64,000 nt of DNA, taken from NCBI GenBank assembly GCA_963762615.1, contig CAVXLG010000013.1, positions 1,116,001-1,180,000 on the forward strand, given 5' to 3'. Shown piece after piece: positions 27,163 to 35,532 of this stretch (position 1 is the first letter of the stretch; every line of letters starts with the position of its first letter). The notes beneath the pieces were generated by a model that was not told where the DNA came from, searched no databases, and was given only the letters and a program-made list of their open reading frames with translations. Origin of the DNA: PALSA-505 sp963762615 (GTDB lineage Bacteria; Actinomycetota; Actinomycetes; Streptosporangiales; Streptosporangiaceae). The position numbers and the translations under genes are program-made.

Positions 27163-28000
27163 TCCCTCGCGCTATGCAGAGCACGCTGCCGCGTGGGGCC
27201 AGATCATCATGGCCCCGGCACGGGCAGCATAACCGAACCGCGTTCGCCTGCCGGGCCAGCTTGACGGCCTGCAGCGGACTTCCCTGCCAGGGCAGGCCGT
27301 GACCGGGCAGGACCCAGCGAGCCTCGACCGGCTCGATCTTTTCCAGCGAGGCCAGGGCCCGGTCGTGATCCTCGTTCATGAACCGGGGGAGCAGTTGCGG
27401 CCCGGACTCGCCGTGCGAAAGGCTGAGCGTCGCCAGCGTGTCGCCCACGATCAGGACGCCACGGCCGGCCAGGCTCAGCGCCACGTTTCCGGCGGTGTGG
27501 CCGGGCGTGTGGATGACCCGGGGACGGCCCGGCACGTCCAGGACTTCGTCGCCGGCGAAACCCGACGCCTCGGCCACCGGCGCCGTCCGGGCCACGCCAT
27601 TGCGCAGGAAGTGCCCCACCAGGTGCAGCACCGGCGGCTTCCACACCGGGTACAACGGCGGCCGGCCCTTGCGCATGGCCGCCGCCCGGTCATCGTGGTG
27701 CACGAGCACCGCCGCGGCCGCCTGCGTCCGGAGCCGTTCGGCATTACCCATATGGTCGGGGTGGCAATGGGTGAGCACGACGGCCCTGACCGAGGACAGC
27801 GGAGCGTTCCGGGCGGCGAGGAACCCGGTCATCTGCGGCCAGTAGCCGGGCAGCCCCACGTCGATGAACGTATAAGCGCCCGCGTCTTCCACCGCGTAGC
27901 AGCCCAGGAACGTCGTACCGACCCGGAAGACTCCCGGGACGATCTCCTGGACCCAGGGCTGCCCGAGCCTGCCCGGCTGCGCGATTCGGGTGATGTTCAC
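27047..28000 (-). CDS. Metallo-beta-lactamase-fold hydrolase
   Basis: Starts at GTG 28000 after AAGGAGA. Metal-binding motif HCHPDHMG near residue 78-85, a later HTPGHTAGNVAL histidine, GDTLATLSLS with the bridging aspartate and a VLPGHGLPW histidine complete the dinuclear zinc site. Such proteins hydrolyse thioesters, lactones or phosphoesters. The family normally stops soon after the KLARQANAV helix. Here the frame continues another 65 residues of Arg/Gly-rich, non-family sequence into the monooxygenase gene, while another frame stops at 27207. A lost stop or single-base shift near 27230 is likely. It heads the operon with the monooxygenase and esterase. Confidence 0.82.
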   Translation of the reverse strand: MNITRIAQPGRLGQPWVQEIVPGVFRVGTTFLGCYAVEDAGAYTFIDVGLPGYWPQMTGFLAARNAPLSSVRAVVLTHCHPDHMGNAERLRTQAAAAVLVHHDDRAAAMRKGRPPLYPVWKPPVLHLVGHFLRNGVARTAPVAEASGFAGDEVLDVPGRPRVIHTPGHTAGNVALSLAGRGVLIVGDTLATLSLSHGESGPQLLPRFMNEDHDRALASLEKIEPVEARWVLPGHGLPWQGSPLQAVKLARQANAVRLCCPCRGHDDLAPRGSVLCIARGSAHALPGGGHRRRIRRDRHGDRAQAGGYRGLRRGGPGR

Positions 28001-28511
28001 ACAGGTCTCCTTCCCTGGTGTGCCCGTCCTGGTGTGCCCGTCCTGGTGTGCCCGGCGCCGTGCGGACGCGAGGTTGCGCGGCTACCAGGCGGTCACCAGC
28101 GCTGACCGGTCTGCGCGTTGATGGCTTCCCGGGTCAGCCCCTCGCCCGGCACGTCCGCAGACGCCCCAGGACGCGGCGCTGGTCCGGTGCCGGGTAACCT
28201 CGCACGGTCTGAGTCTGCGTCTGGCACGCGGTGGCGGGGTATCCGCAGGCTTACTGCACTTCCCGGCTGGGAACGCGGCCAGGCGGCGACATCAGGCACA
28301 CCCGATCATGGAAGCAGGCCCAGGCGCTTCGCCCGCTGCTACTGCGCGGTGGACTGCCCCGGGTGGCCTCCGGAAGTGAACCCGACAAGAGATGGGCTAC
28401 CGGCTGGGATAACACCTGCAACACCGCGGTATGGTCATCGGCTTGCACCTTCCGGTGGGCAGGGCAGCGGGAGACGGCGCGCTGGTGCAGGCCCAAGGTA
28501 GATTCCGCCGG
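28001..28511. other. Intergenic region with a 14-bp tandem repeat
   Basis: About 510 bp between the hydrolase start and the desaturase end. A 14-bp unit (CTGGTGTGCCCGTC) is repeated nearly three times at 28015-28054, just upstream of the GTG start. Elsewhere short open frames on both strands are not convincing. Confidence 0.45.
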
Positions 28512-29531
28512 TCAGCGAATCGGCTTGGCAACTGCCCGCTTGGTCATGGAGCCGAGCTTGCGGGTTACCCTCGTCTGCTTGCCGGTCAGCCTGGCTTCGT
28601 CCGGCCACCGGACGTCATAGGCCCAGCCGAGCTTCTCGGCGAGCCAGATCATTCGCGCCGCGATGTCGATCTGGCCTTTGAGCACGCCATGACGCGCGCA
28701 GGTCGGGTCGGCATGGTGCAGGTTGTGCCAGGACTCGCCGAAGGACAGGATCGCGAGCCAGGAGACGTTCCTGGATTTGTCGCGCACCTCGAATTCTTCC
28801 TTGCCGAAGGTATGGCAGATCGAGTTGATGGACCAGGTGATGTGATGCAGGAACGCGATCCGCACCAGGGTCGCCCAGAAGAATGCGGTCACCGCGCCCT
28901 GCCACGACATGGACCACAGTCCGCCGATGAGTGCAGGCGCGAGAAGGGAGACGGCGACCAGCCCGGGGAACCACCGGGAGATCCTCAGGACGTCAGAGTC
29001 CGCGAGCCAGTCCGGGCAGAACCTCTCCTCCGAGGTGATGTCACCGTCGAACAGCCAGCCGACATGCGCGAAGACGAGGCCCTTGCTCAGCGCCTTCCAG
29101 TCGCTGCCGAAGCGCCATGGCGAGTGCGGGTCGCCGTCCTTGTCGCTGTACTTGTGATGCCTGCGGTGATCGGCGACCCAGGTGGTAACCGGCCCCTCGA
29201 TGGCCAGGCTCCCAGCGACCGCCAGCGCGATCTTGAACCCGCGTACTGCCTTGAATGACCCGTGAGTGAAGTAGCGGTGCAGGCCCATGCTGATCCCGAG
29301 CCCGCAGATGTAGTAGAAGGCAATCGCGATGATGACGTCATGCCAGCCGAGGCCCCAGCCCCACGCCAGCGGCACCGCGGCGATCAGGGCGAGCAGGGGG
29401 ACGGCCACGAACACGCCCACCAGGACGCGCTCAAAGGCAGGGCGCGGCTCCGGCTCGATCTCTGGCCGGGGCACCTCAGGAGAGGTGAGCACAGCTGTGT
29501 GAGCCGCCGTGGCTTCCGCAGTTGTTGTCAT
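28512..29531 (-). CDS. Delta-9 acyl-CoA/acyl-lipid desaturase
   Basis: 339 residues from ATG 29531. The three histidine boxes of membrane di-iron desaturases are intact: HRYFTH at 85-90, HRRHH at 122-126 and HNLHH late in the chain. Four membrane helices are visible around them. The enzyme introduces a cis double bond into C16-C18 acyl chains, using ferredoxin or a reductase and oxygen, and adjusts membrane fluidity. The longer frame from 29603 lacks support. A perfect palindrome (29608-29623) lies 77 bp upstream of the start and may be an operator, since desaturase genes are often under TetR-type control. Confidence 0.93.
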   Translation of the reverse strand: MTTTAEATAAHTAVLTSPEVPRPEIEPEPRPAFERVLVGVFVAVPLLALIAAVPLAWGWGLGWHDVIIAIAFYYICGLGISMGLHRYFTHGSFKAVRGFKIALAVAGSLAIEGPVTTWVADHRRHHKYSDKDGDPHSPWRFGSDWKALSKGLVFAHVGWLFDGDITSEERFCPDWLADSDVLRISRWFPGLVAVSLLAPALIGGLWSMSWQGAVTAFFWATLVRIAFLHHITWSINSICHTFGKEEFEVRDKSRNVSWLAILSFGESWHNLHHADPTCARHGVLKGQIDIAARMIWLAEKLGWAYDVRWPDEARLTGKQTRVTRKLGSMTKRAVAKPIR

Positions 29532-29607
29532 GGGATCCTCGCTTGCCGGTCGCCGTGATGCAGATGGACGAGTGCCCCGCACACGCCGTGGACTAGAGCC
29601 CATGCAA

Positions 29608-29623
29608 GATACGCTTACGTATC
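29608..29623. promoter_or_regulatory. Palindrome upstream of the desaturase gene
   Basis: GATACG and CGTATC are perfect inverted repeats around CTTA. They lie in the only AT-rich patch upstream of the desaturase start and overlap a TATCTT -10-like hexamer read on the - strand. Candidate repressor site. Confidence 0.45.
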
Positions 29624-29705
29624 CGTAGCTTACCCCACCGTAGGTTGCGTAGGGGCTCGCTCAGGATGGCGATTATCTGGCCGCACCTCGGCACTCACTG
29701 GCTGG

Positions 29706-29906
29706 TCATCCTGCTGGACTGGCTGCGCCGGATTGCTCATCAAGCGCGGCCTGGCGGATTCCACTGTGCGAGTCGCGGGTGGCGCGCAGTTCATCATGGG
29801 AAGCGTGTTCCAGCATCAGCAGGGCATTGTCGGCACCGGGCAGAGCTTGCAGGATCTCATCGAGCTTGCGCTGGGTGGCTGCCTGCTCGCGGGCCTGAGC
29901 TGAATG
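29706..29906 (-). pseudogene. C-terminal remnant of a low-affinity iron permease-like protein
   Basis: The - strand frame reads AATQRKLDEILQALPGADNA, then LLMLEHASHDELRATRDSHS and IRQAALDE. This matches the soluble C-terminal segment of bacterial low-affinity iron permease (FET4-like) proteins, where a QRKLDEI helix and a GADN turn follow the membrane helices. Upstream of it no membrane helices are found; the hairpin and dehydrogenase gene follow instead. The gene is therefore truncated at its 5' end. Confidence 0.5.
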
Positions 29907-29956
29907 ACAAAGACCAGGCGTGCGCGCGTACATGCCGCCAGGTCCGGGCGGGTTGC

Positions 29957-29984
29957 GGGGGCCGGACCTGTCGGTCCGGCCCCC
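29957..29984. terminator. 12-bp hairpin downstream of aldehyde dehydrogenase
   Basis: GGGGGCCGGACC (29957-29968) pairs with GGTCCGGCCCCC (29973-29984) around TGTC, 20 bp beyond the dehydrogenase stop. Confidence 0.75.
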
Positions 29985-30003
29985 CGGGTTTGCGGCTGCT
30001 GGG

Positions 30004-31494
30004 TTACAGCTGGGTGGTGACCGCCTTGACCTCGGTATAGGCCTCGAGGACTTGGTGGCCCATCTCCCGGCCCCAGCCGGACTGCTTGTATCCGCCGAAC
30101 GGCAGGGCCGCGTCGAACACGTTGTAGCAGTTGATCCACACCGTGCCGGCCCGCAGCTTCTTGGCCAGCGCATGCGCCTTGGAGATGTCCTTAGTCCAGA
30201 TCCCGGCGCCCAGGCCGTACTCGCTGTCGTTGGCGACGGCGGCGATCTCGTCCAGGTCGGTGAACGGCGAGGCGACCAGAACGGGACCGAAGATCTCCTC
30301 GCGGACGACCTTCATGTCGGGGCGGGTGTTGGTCAGCACAGTGGGCTCGACGAAGTAGCCTCGGTCACCGAACCGGCCCCCGCCCGCCAGGGCGGTAGCG
30401 CCGTCGGACTTGCCGGACTCCAGGTAGCCGGTCACCCGGCGGAACTGCTCGTCGGAGACCAGCGGGCCCATCTGCGTCCCTGGTTCCATTCCTGCGCCCA
30501 TCTTGATCGACTTGGCGATCTCGGCGACGCCGTCCACGACTTCGTCGAAACGGCCGCGCTGGACGAACAGGCGCGAGCCCGCCACGCAGCACTGGCCGTG
30601 GTTGAAGAAGATCGCGTTCGCTGCGCCCTCGACCGCGGCGGGCCCGGCGTCATCGAAGACGATGTTGGGGCTCTTGCCGCCCAGCTCCAGGGTCAGCTTC
30701 TTCAGGTTGCTGGCCCCCGAGGCGGCCACGATCATCTTGCCGACCTCGGTGGAACCGGTGAACGCGACCTTGTCGACGTCATCGTGCGCGGCCAGCGCCG
30801 CGCCTGCCGTCTCGCCGAAGCCGGATACCACGTTCACCACGCCGTCCGGCACGCCGGCCTCGGCGATCAGCCCGGCCAGCCGCAGCGCGGTCAGCGGGGT
30901 CTGCTCGGCCGGCTTGAGCACCACGGTGTTTCCGGTGGCCAGCGCCGGGCCCAGCTTCCACGCCGCCATCAGCAGCGGGAAGTTCCACGGGATGATCTGC
31001 CCGACCACCCCGAGCGGCTCGCGCAGCGTGTAGGAGTGGAAGTTGGCGCCCGGCATGTAGGGCACCGAGATGTTGATCGTGTTGCCCTCGATCTTGGTAG
31101 CCCAGCCGGCCATGTAGTGGAACAGGTCGGCGGCCAGCGGCACGTCGGCGGCCCGCGCCACGGCGAATGGCTTGCCGTTGTCCAGCGACTCGAGCTGGGC
31201 GAGCTCGTCGGCATGCTCGAGGATGAGGTCGCCGATGCGCCAGATGATCCGCCCGCGCTCGGACGGGGTCATCCGGCTCCACGGGCCGTCTTCGAATGCC
31301 CTGCGCGCGGCCCGGACGGCCCGGTTGATGTCCTCGGCGTCGCCCTCGGCGATCCGGGCGAGGGTCTCGCCGGTCGCCGGGTCGGGGGTCTCGAATGTCT
31401 TGCCCGACGCGGCGTCGGCCCACTTTCCGTTGATGAACAGCTGCCGGGGGGCGCCGATGAAGTCTTCGACATTCCGGTCCAGGGTCACGGTCAT
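30004..31494 (-). CDS. NAD(P)-dependent aldehyde dehydrogenase
   Basis: 496 residues from ATG 31494, behind GGGAGAAG. The classical ALDH pattern is complete: PWNFPLLMAAWKLGPALATG, a KPAEQTPLTAL loop with the nucleotide-binding lysine, FTGSTEVGKMI, LELGGKSPNIV with the general-base glutamate near 265 and GQCCVAGSRLFV with the catalytic cysteine near 300. The end, VWINCYNVFDAALPFGGYKQ then SGWGREMG, is typical of broad-range class 1/2 enzymes that oxidise aldehydes to acids. Operator-like palindromes sit upstream and next to the divergent TetR gene, so that regulator probably controls it. Confidence 0.93.
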   Translation of the reverse strand: MTVTLDRNVEDFIGAPRQLFINGKWADAASGKTFETPDPATGETLARIAEGDAEDINRAVRAARRAFEDGPWSRMTPSERGRIIWRIGDLILEHADELAQLESLDNGKPFAVARAADVPLAADLFHYMAGWATKIEGNTINISVPYMPGANFHSYTLREPLGVVGQIIPWNFPLLMAAWKLGPALATGNTVVLKPAEQTPLTALRLAGLIAEAGVPDGVVNVVSGFGETAGAALAAHDDVDKVAFTGSTEVGKMIVAASGASNLKKLTLELGGKSPNIVFDDAGPAAVEGAANAIFFNHGQCCVAGSRLFVQRGRFDEVVDGVAEIAKSIKMGAGMEPGTQMGPLVSDEQFRRVTGYLESGKSDGATALAGGGRFGDRGYFVEPTVLTNTRPDMKVVREEIFGPVLVASPFTDLDEIAAVANDSEYGLGAGIWTKDISKAHALAKKLRAGTVWINCYNVFDAALPFGGYKQSGWGREMGHQVLEAYTEVKAVTTQL

Positions 31495-31567
31495 GATGCT
31501 CTTCTCCCTTGACTGCGCGGTGGAGGCAGCCACCGATTGCGGCCAGTCAGCACCTGTATGCGCAAGT

Positions 31568-31592
31568 CTACGTTGTAAGTCTACACTGTAGA
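31568..31592. promoter_or_regulatory. Tandem palindromic operators upstream of the dehydrogenase gene
   Basis: TCTACACTGTAGA (31580-31592) is a perfect 6+1+6 palindrome. Directly next to it is a degenerate copy, TCTACGTTGTA (31568-31578). They lie about 75-100 bp upstream of the dehydrogenase start. The same core recurs at 31738-31748 near the TetR gene. Confidence 0.65.
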
Positions 31593-31737
31593 ATAACTAG
31601 CGGCAACTTCGCATGCCCAGATTGCCGGGCAGCGGCTGCTCCTGAAGTGCCCGCAGGTACGGAGCCCGGGGAACGGGATGCTCATGACCGGGCTCCTCCG
31701 TCTGGCAGGTCCGGGAGTAGCATCCACCGCCGATGAG

Positions 31738-31748
31738 CTACACTGTAG
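31738..31748. promoter_or_regulatory. Operator copy near the TetR gene
   Basis: CTACACTGTAG repeats the core of the palindrome at 31580-31592; a further half site TGTAGA lies at 31786-31791, immediately before the TetR start. Shared sites fit a TetR protein controlling itself and the dehydrogenase. Confidence 0.6.
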
Positions 31749-31792
31749 ACCTACGGCGAATTGGCGATTAATGCTCGGTCAGAACTGTAGAT

Positions 31793-32572
31793 ATGCGCAT
31801 GTGGGATGGGGTTGCTGCGATGACGCCACCACCGGCCGGCCACACCGCCCGGAACGCGGGCGCGACCGCAGATGGCAAGATCACCAGGGACATGGTGCTG
31901 GCCACCGCACTAGCGATCATAGATAGCGACGGAGCCGACGCCCTAACCATGCGCCGCCTCGCCCGCGCGCTGGATCGCGACCCGATGATCCTCTACCGGC
32001 ACGCCCCCAGTAAGGCAGCCCTGCTCGATGGCGTCGCCGAGACGGTCCTTACCAAGCTCCAGGTGGACTCCGCCGACCCCGACTGGGCCGGCCAGCTGCG
32101 CGCCGTTGCCCGCGACTATCGCCGGCTCGCCCTCGCACACCCGAACGTCGTTCCGCTGCTGGTCACCCGGCCGCTCGCCACCCCGCTCGGGTTGCGCCCG
32201 CGCGGCACCCTCCGCCCTCTCGAAGACATCCTCGCGCTGCTCACCCGCGCCGGGTTCAGCGGACCAGACGCCCTGCACATCTACCGCGCCCTGTTCGGGT
32301 TCCTGCACGGCCACATCCTCAACGAGCTGCAGGAACTCGTCGAGAATCCGGACGAGACGGACGACCTCCTCCGACTCGGCCTGCACCGCCTCCCCATCAA
32401 GGACTTCCCCCTGCTCCGCAGCCTCGCCCCCGCCCTCGCCAGCTACGACGGCGCTGCCGAACTCGAGCGCGGCCTCGACATCCTCCTCACGGGGCTCACC
32501 ACCACACTGACTCCCCCAGACCAGGCGCGGCGAGCCACAACCGATCTGTCGGCTGGTAGCTCACCCGGCTGA
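31793..32572 (+). CDS. TetR/AcrR-family regulator with TetR-type C-terminal domain
   Basis: 259 residues from ATG 31793; ATG 31799 and 31820 are alternatives. The helix-turn-helix spans about residues 30-75 (MVLATALAIIDSDGADALTM, then MRRLARALDRDPMILYRHAP). The C-terminal part (LALAHPNVVPLLVTRPLATP and a FGFLHGHILNELQEL helix) matches the tetracycline-repressor C-terminal family. It is divergent from the aldehyde dehydrogenase gene and flanked by repeated TCTACA/TGTAGA sites. It therefore probably represses itself and the dehydrogenase until an aldehyde or related ligand binds. This control model is inference. Confidence 0.85.
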   Translation: MRMWDGVAAMTPPPAGHTARNAGATADGKITRDMVLATALAIIDSDGADALTMRRLARALDRDPMILYRHAPSKAALLDGVAETVLTKLQVDSADPDWAGQLRAVARDYRRLALAHPNVVPLLVTRPLATPLGLRPRGTLRPLEDILALLTRAGFSGPDALHIYRALFGFLHGHILNELQELVENPDETDDLLRLGLHRLPIKDFPLLRSLAPALASYDGAAELERGLDILLTGLTTTLTPPDQARRATTDLSAGSSPG

Positions 32573-32911
32573 TCTGCGGCGCAGCACCGTGTTCTCGTGC
32601 CGGAGCACCTGGAGCTCGGCATCGTTCGGCACCTCGCGCCGTGCAGCACCATCAAGACAGCCGAGTAGGCAGCGCACAAGCAAGTAGGCAACCGAGAAGA
32701 TCAATTAGCAATGATCCCAGCTCCGAAAACGGCACCAGCCAGGCCAAATCGGGTAATCGAGTCCTACAGGCTTATTGCCCTGGTGTCAGGTCGCGGTAGC
32801 GGGCGGGGTTGACCGCGCAGGCTGGGCGGCGTAATCTGCTGAGCAGAAGCTAGCAAGATTAGCTGTCCGGTCGAGACCCCGCCTGGCTGCCGGGGCAGGA
32901 GGTCCGACCCA
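32573..32911. other. Intergenic region upstream of the STAS gene
   Basis: About 340 bp. It should hold the promoter of the STAS/GAF-ANTAR cluster. A GCAGGAGG ribosome binding site ends it. No convincing open frame or strong hairpin was seen. Confidence 0.45.
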
Positions 32912-33328
32912 ATGGGCAGCATCGACCTGAGTTCACGCGTATCCCCTGGTTACGTAGTCGTTGCGCTACGCGGGGAGCTTGACGTATCCGACGCCGCAGG
33001 TATCGAGCGGGCGCTCGCGGGTGCCGCCGCTCCCGGGTCGCGGGTCATCGTAGATCTGGCGGAACTGACCTTCATCGACTGCCGCTGCCGGTGCGCCTTG
33101 GCCTCTGCCTGGAAGCAAGCCCGGGAAGCCGGTGGTGACCTCCTGCTGGCCGCCCCCCCGGGGCTGGTGCTCCGCATCCTTTCCCTCAGTGGGCTGATCG
33201 ATCTGCTGCCAGTATTCGCCAGCGTGGCAGAGGCCGCCAGCGGTGCCGGGAGGGGCCAGCGCCTGTCTGCCTCACTGCTGAACTTGCGGCCTAGGTTAAC
33301 TCGATGGCAGCTAGCCGCGGGGCGCTGA
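32912..33328 (+). CDS. STAS-domain protein (anti-sigma-factor antagonist-like) without the usual serine
   Basis: 138 residues. ATG 32912 follows GCAGGAGG. The fold pattern fits RsbV/SpoIIAA: VVVALRGELDVSDAAGIERA near 15-34, RVIVDLAELTFID near 44-56 and LLLAAPPGLVLRIL. The conserved phospho-site motif (D-S-S/T-G) reads DCRC at 56-59, so the serine that partner kinases phosphorylate is absent. It may bind its partner constitutively or no longer act in partner switching. The stop overlaps the start of the next GAF-ANTAR gene by 25 bp, so they are probably one transcript. Confidence 0.8.
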   Translation: MGSIDLSSRVSPGYVVVALRGELDVSDAAGIERALAGAAAPGSRVIVDLAELTFIDCRCRCALASAWKQAREAGGDLLLAAPPGLVLRILSLSGLIDLLPVFASVAEAASGAGRGQRLSASLLNLRPRLTRWQLAAGR

Positions 33329-34048
33329 TCTGGGGCCTGGTCGCCGAGCAGGCGGTCGGCCGCGGGGGGCAGGTGACGGCGGCGGATGTGTGCGCCGCGG
33401 CGGTGGAGGTGCTGCCGGTCAGCGGCGCCTGGGTAACAGCGCGGAGCGCCGCGGGAGTAAGTCACGTCATGGGCGTGACTGATGAGATTGGCGAGCAGCT
33501 GGCCGAGCTGCAGATGACCCTGGGAGAGGGACCAGAGCAGGACGCTTTCGCCTCCGGCTCACCCGTCTTGATCTCAGATCTGGACGACGGGGATGCCGCC
33601 CGCGACTGGCCCGGGTTCACGCCGCAGGCCCGCGAGGTCAAGGCGGCGGCGATCTTCGCGCTGCCGCTGCGGATCGGGGCCATCCGGGTCGGATCGCTCG
33701 GCCTGTACCGGGACACACCCGGCCCGCTGAGCACCCTGGAATTCGGTGATGCGCTGATCCTGGCCGAGACCGCCACCGTTGTCCTGCTCGAAGGCCAGCA
33801 CCCCGACGGACAAGCCCCGGCGGCGGGAACCGGGCCAGCCGGGCAGCCCCCGGATTCTGGCGCGGCACCGGGCCGAGATCGACCAGGCCACCGGGATGGT
33901 CTCCGAACAACTCGGCGTCGCCCTCGCCGAGGCGTTTGTCCGGCTGCGAGCCTATGCTTATGCTCAGGACCGTCGGCTCGGCGAGGTCGCCCGCGATATC
34001 GTCGCCCGCCGTCTGCGGCTGAGCCCGGACCCTCACCAGGGACCGTGA
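33304..34048 (+). pseudogene. GAF-ANTAR regulator, copy 1, frameshifted between domains
   Basis: ATG 33304 opens a GAF domain (VTAADVCAAAVEVLPVSGAW, MTLGEGPEQDAFASGSPV and LPLRIGAIRVGSLGLYRD). After about residue 165 the frame turns into Arg/Pro-rich nonsense. The ANTAR domain appears one frame over as RAEIDQATGMVSEQLGVALA, then a FVRLRAYAYAQDRRLGEVAR segment, and stops at 34048. One base has been gained between about 33800 and 33870, in a GC-rich linker. ANTAR domains bind paired-hexanucleotide RNA hairpins and prevent termination. If real, the shift yields a GAF-only protein. The next gene is an intact paralogue. Confidence 0.72.
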
Positions 34049-34124
34049 ACGACGACACTAGCCGCCGCTAGCCGCCCGGCATCGCCGCCACGGCCCTTGC
34101 TGGCCCTTCTGAGGAGGTGAGGAG

Positions 34125-34883
34125 ATGGATGGAGAACTACTGTCAGACACCTTCGTTGAGCTTGCTGACACCATGGTCGCCGACTTTGACGTCATCGACT
34201 TCCTCCACACGCTCACCGAGCGCAGCGTACAACTGCTGGATGCCGCCGCCGCCGGGGTGCTGCTGGCGGACCCGCGCGGCGAGCTGCGCCTGGTAGCCGC
34301 CTCCACCGAGGCCGCGCGGGTGCTCGAACTGTTCCAGCTGCAAAACGACCAGGGACCGTGCCTGGACTGCTTCCGCACCGGCCAGGTCGTCGTCGCGCCC
34401 GACCTGACCGCTGCCGAGCAGGCCTGGCCGCAGTTCGCCATCGCCGCCCGGCAGGCAGGCTTCGCTGCCGTGCACGCCCTGCCGATGCGCCTGCGCACAC
34501 AAGTCATCGGCGGCCTGAACCTGTTCCGGACCACGCCCGGTCCGCTCAGCCACCAGGACGTGCGAATCGGCCAGGCGCTGGCCGACGTGGCCACCATCGG
34601 CCTGCTGCAAGAACGCAGCACGCGCCGCAGCGACACCCTCAACGAGCAACTGCAGGGCGCCCTCAACAGCCGGGTGGTCATCGAGCAGGCCAAAGGCAAG
34701 CTCGCCGAGCGTCTCGGCCTGGACCTGGACCAGGCATTCGCAATGCTGCGCAGCTACGCCCGAGACCGCAACCTGCGCCTGTCCGACCTTGCCCAGGCCT
34801 TCATCGAAGGCACGCCCGCAGACTTCCCGGGCCTCACCACCCCAGTCAGCCCCAGACCGGACCACCGGGCAGACATCCATTAG
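34125..34883 (+). CDS. GAF-ANTAR transcription antitermination regulator, copy 2
   Basis: 252 residues with a strong TGAGGAGGTGAGGAG leader. The GAF domain covers about residues 20-165 (LLDAAAAGVLLADPRGELRL, DQGPCLDCFRTGQVV, MRLRTQVIGGLNLF). The ANTAR domain covers 175-235 (VVIEQAKGKLAERLGLDLDQ, AFAMLRSYARDRNLRLSDLA). In this family a ligand or signal sensed by GAF controls RNA-hairpin binding by ANTAR to let RNA polymerase read through terminators. It follows the frameshifted copy 1 and the STAS gene, so the three look like one signalling unit. Target RNAs were not identified. Confidence 0.88.
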   Translation: MDGELLSDTFVELADTMVADFDVIDFLHTLTERSVQLLDAAAAGVLLADPRGELRLVAASTEAARVLELFQLQNDQGPCLDCFRTGQVVVAPDLTAAEQAWPQFAIAARQAGFAAVHALPMRLRTQVIGGLNLFRTTPGPLSHQDVRIGQALADVATIGLLQERSTRRSDTLNEQLQGALNSRVVIEQAKGKLAERLGLDLDQAFAMLRSYARDRNLRLSDLAQAFIEGTPADFPGLTTPVSPRPDHRADIH

Positions 34884-35532
34884 GGAACGCTTTTCCAAGC
34901 CTCGCTCACTTCGCCACATCTTCCGTTGGCCTGCTGTCAGGTGAGGACCATCCTCTTAGGACGGGCATCACCTGCTGATGTTGTTCTGAGAGTTTGGGCC
35001 GGTCAGTGGCCAGTAACTCATCGGCAAGCGCTGGCGAGTTTCCTATCACCACCCACAGGGGCGAGGTGACGGCAACGGCACCACACAAGCAGCCCATCGG
35101 GCTCACCGCCGCCACCAACGGTGGCAAGATCGAAGGCTTAGAACTCGGGCTTCTCCCAGAACTGATAAGTGAACGCGCTCCGTTCAAGCTCTTAAATCCG
35201 CGGCTTCGGGATTCGAGTTCTGGGAACGAAGCACCGTTTGACCGGGTTTCGTTCGTTCCGTGGTGTTCTGGCTTCCGCAGACGATCGCGACATCGCGTCA
35301 GTCCTCCGGCCGATGTGGTAGGTACCCGTATGACTTCCGCCGGTCCCGCGCTCGGCATCCGCCCGGCAGATCACTGTCCTGGCTTTCGCAGCTCGCCGGG
35401 GTCCGCCTTGATGCGCTGATGGCCATGGCGGTTGATGTCAGTCTCGGGTGTCAGCGAACGCAAGCATGCCGGGGTTGTCGGTGCGGGTGGCGGAGAACCC
35501 GGCGCCGGGGATGGCAGCCTCCTGGGCACTGG
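34884..35532. other. About 650 bp without a recognised gene
   Basis: Frames are open on both strands (a - strand frame 34906-35358, a + strand frame 34994-35419), but neither has a credible start, ribosome binding site and known product. Base composition is less GC-rich than its neighbours near 35180-35260. The segment may be an eroded mobile element or gene. Confidence 0.4.

Noticed and set aside
28015..28054. 14-bp tandem repeat as a CRISPR or iteron array
   Set aside because: There are fewer than three units, with no spacers and no cas or replication genes nearby.
35195..35260. A GGATTCGAGTTC-like T-arm that suggested a tRNA gene
   Set aside because: No matching acceptor stem, D-arm or anticodon arm could be laid out on either strand.
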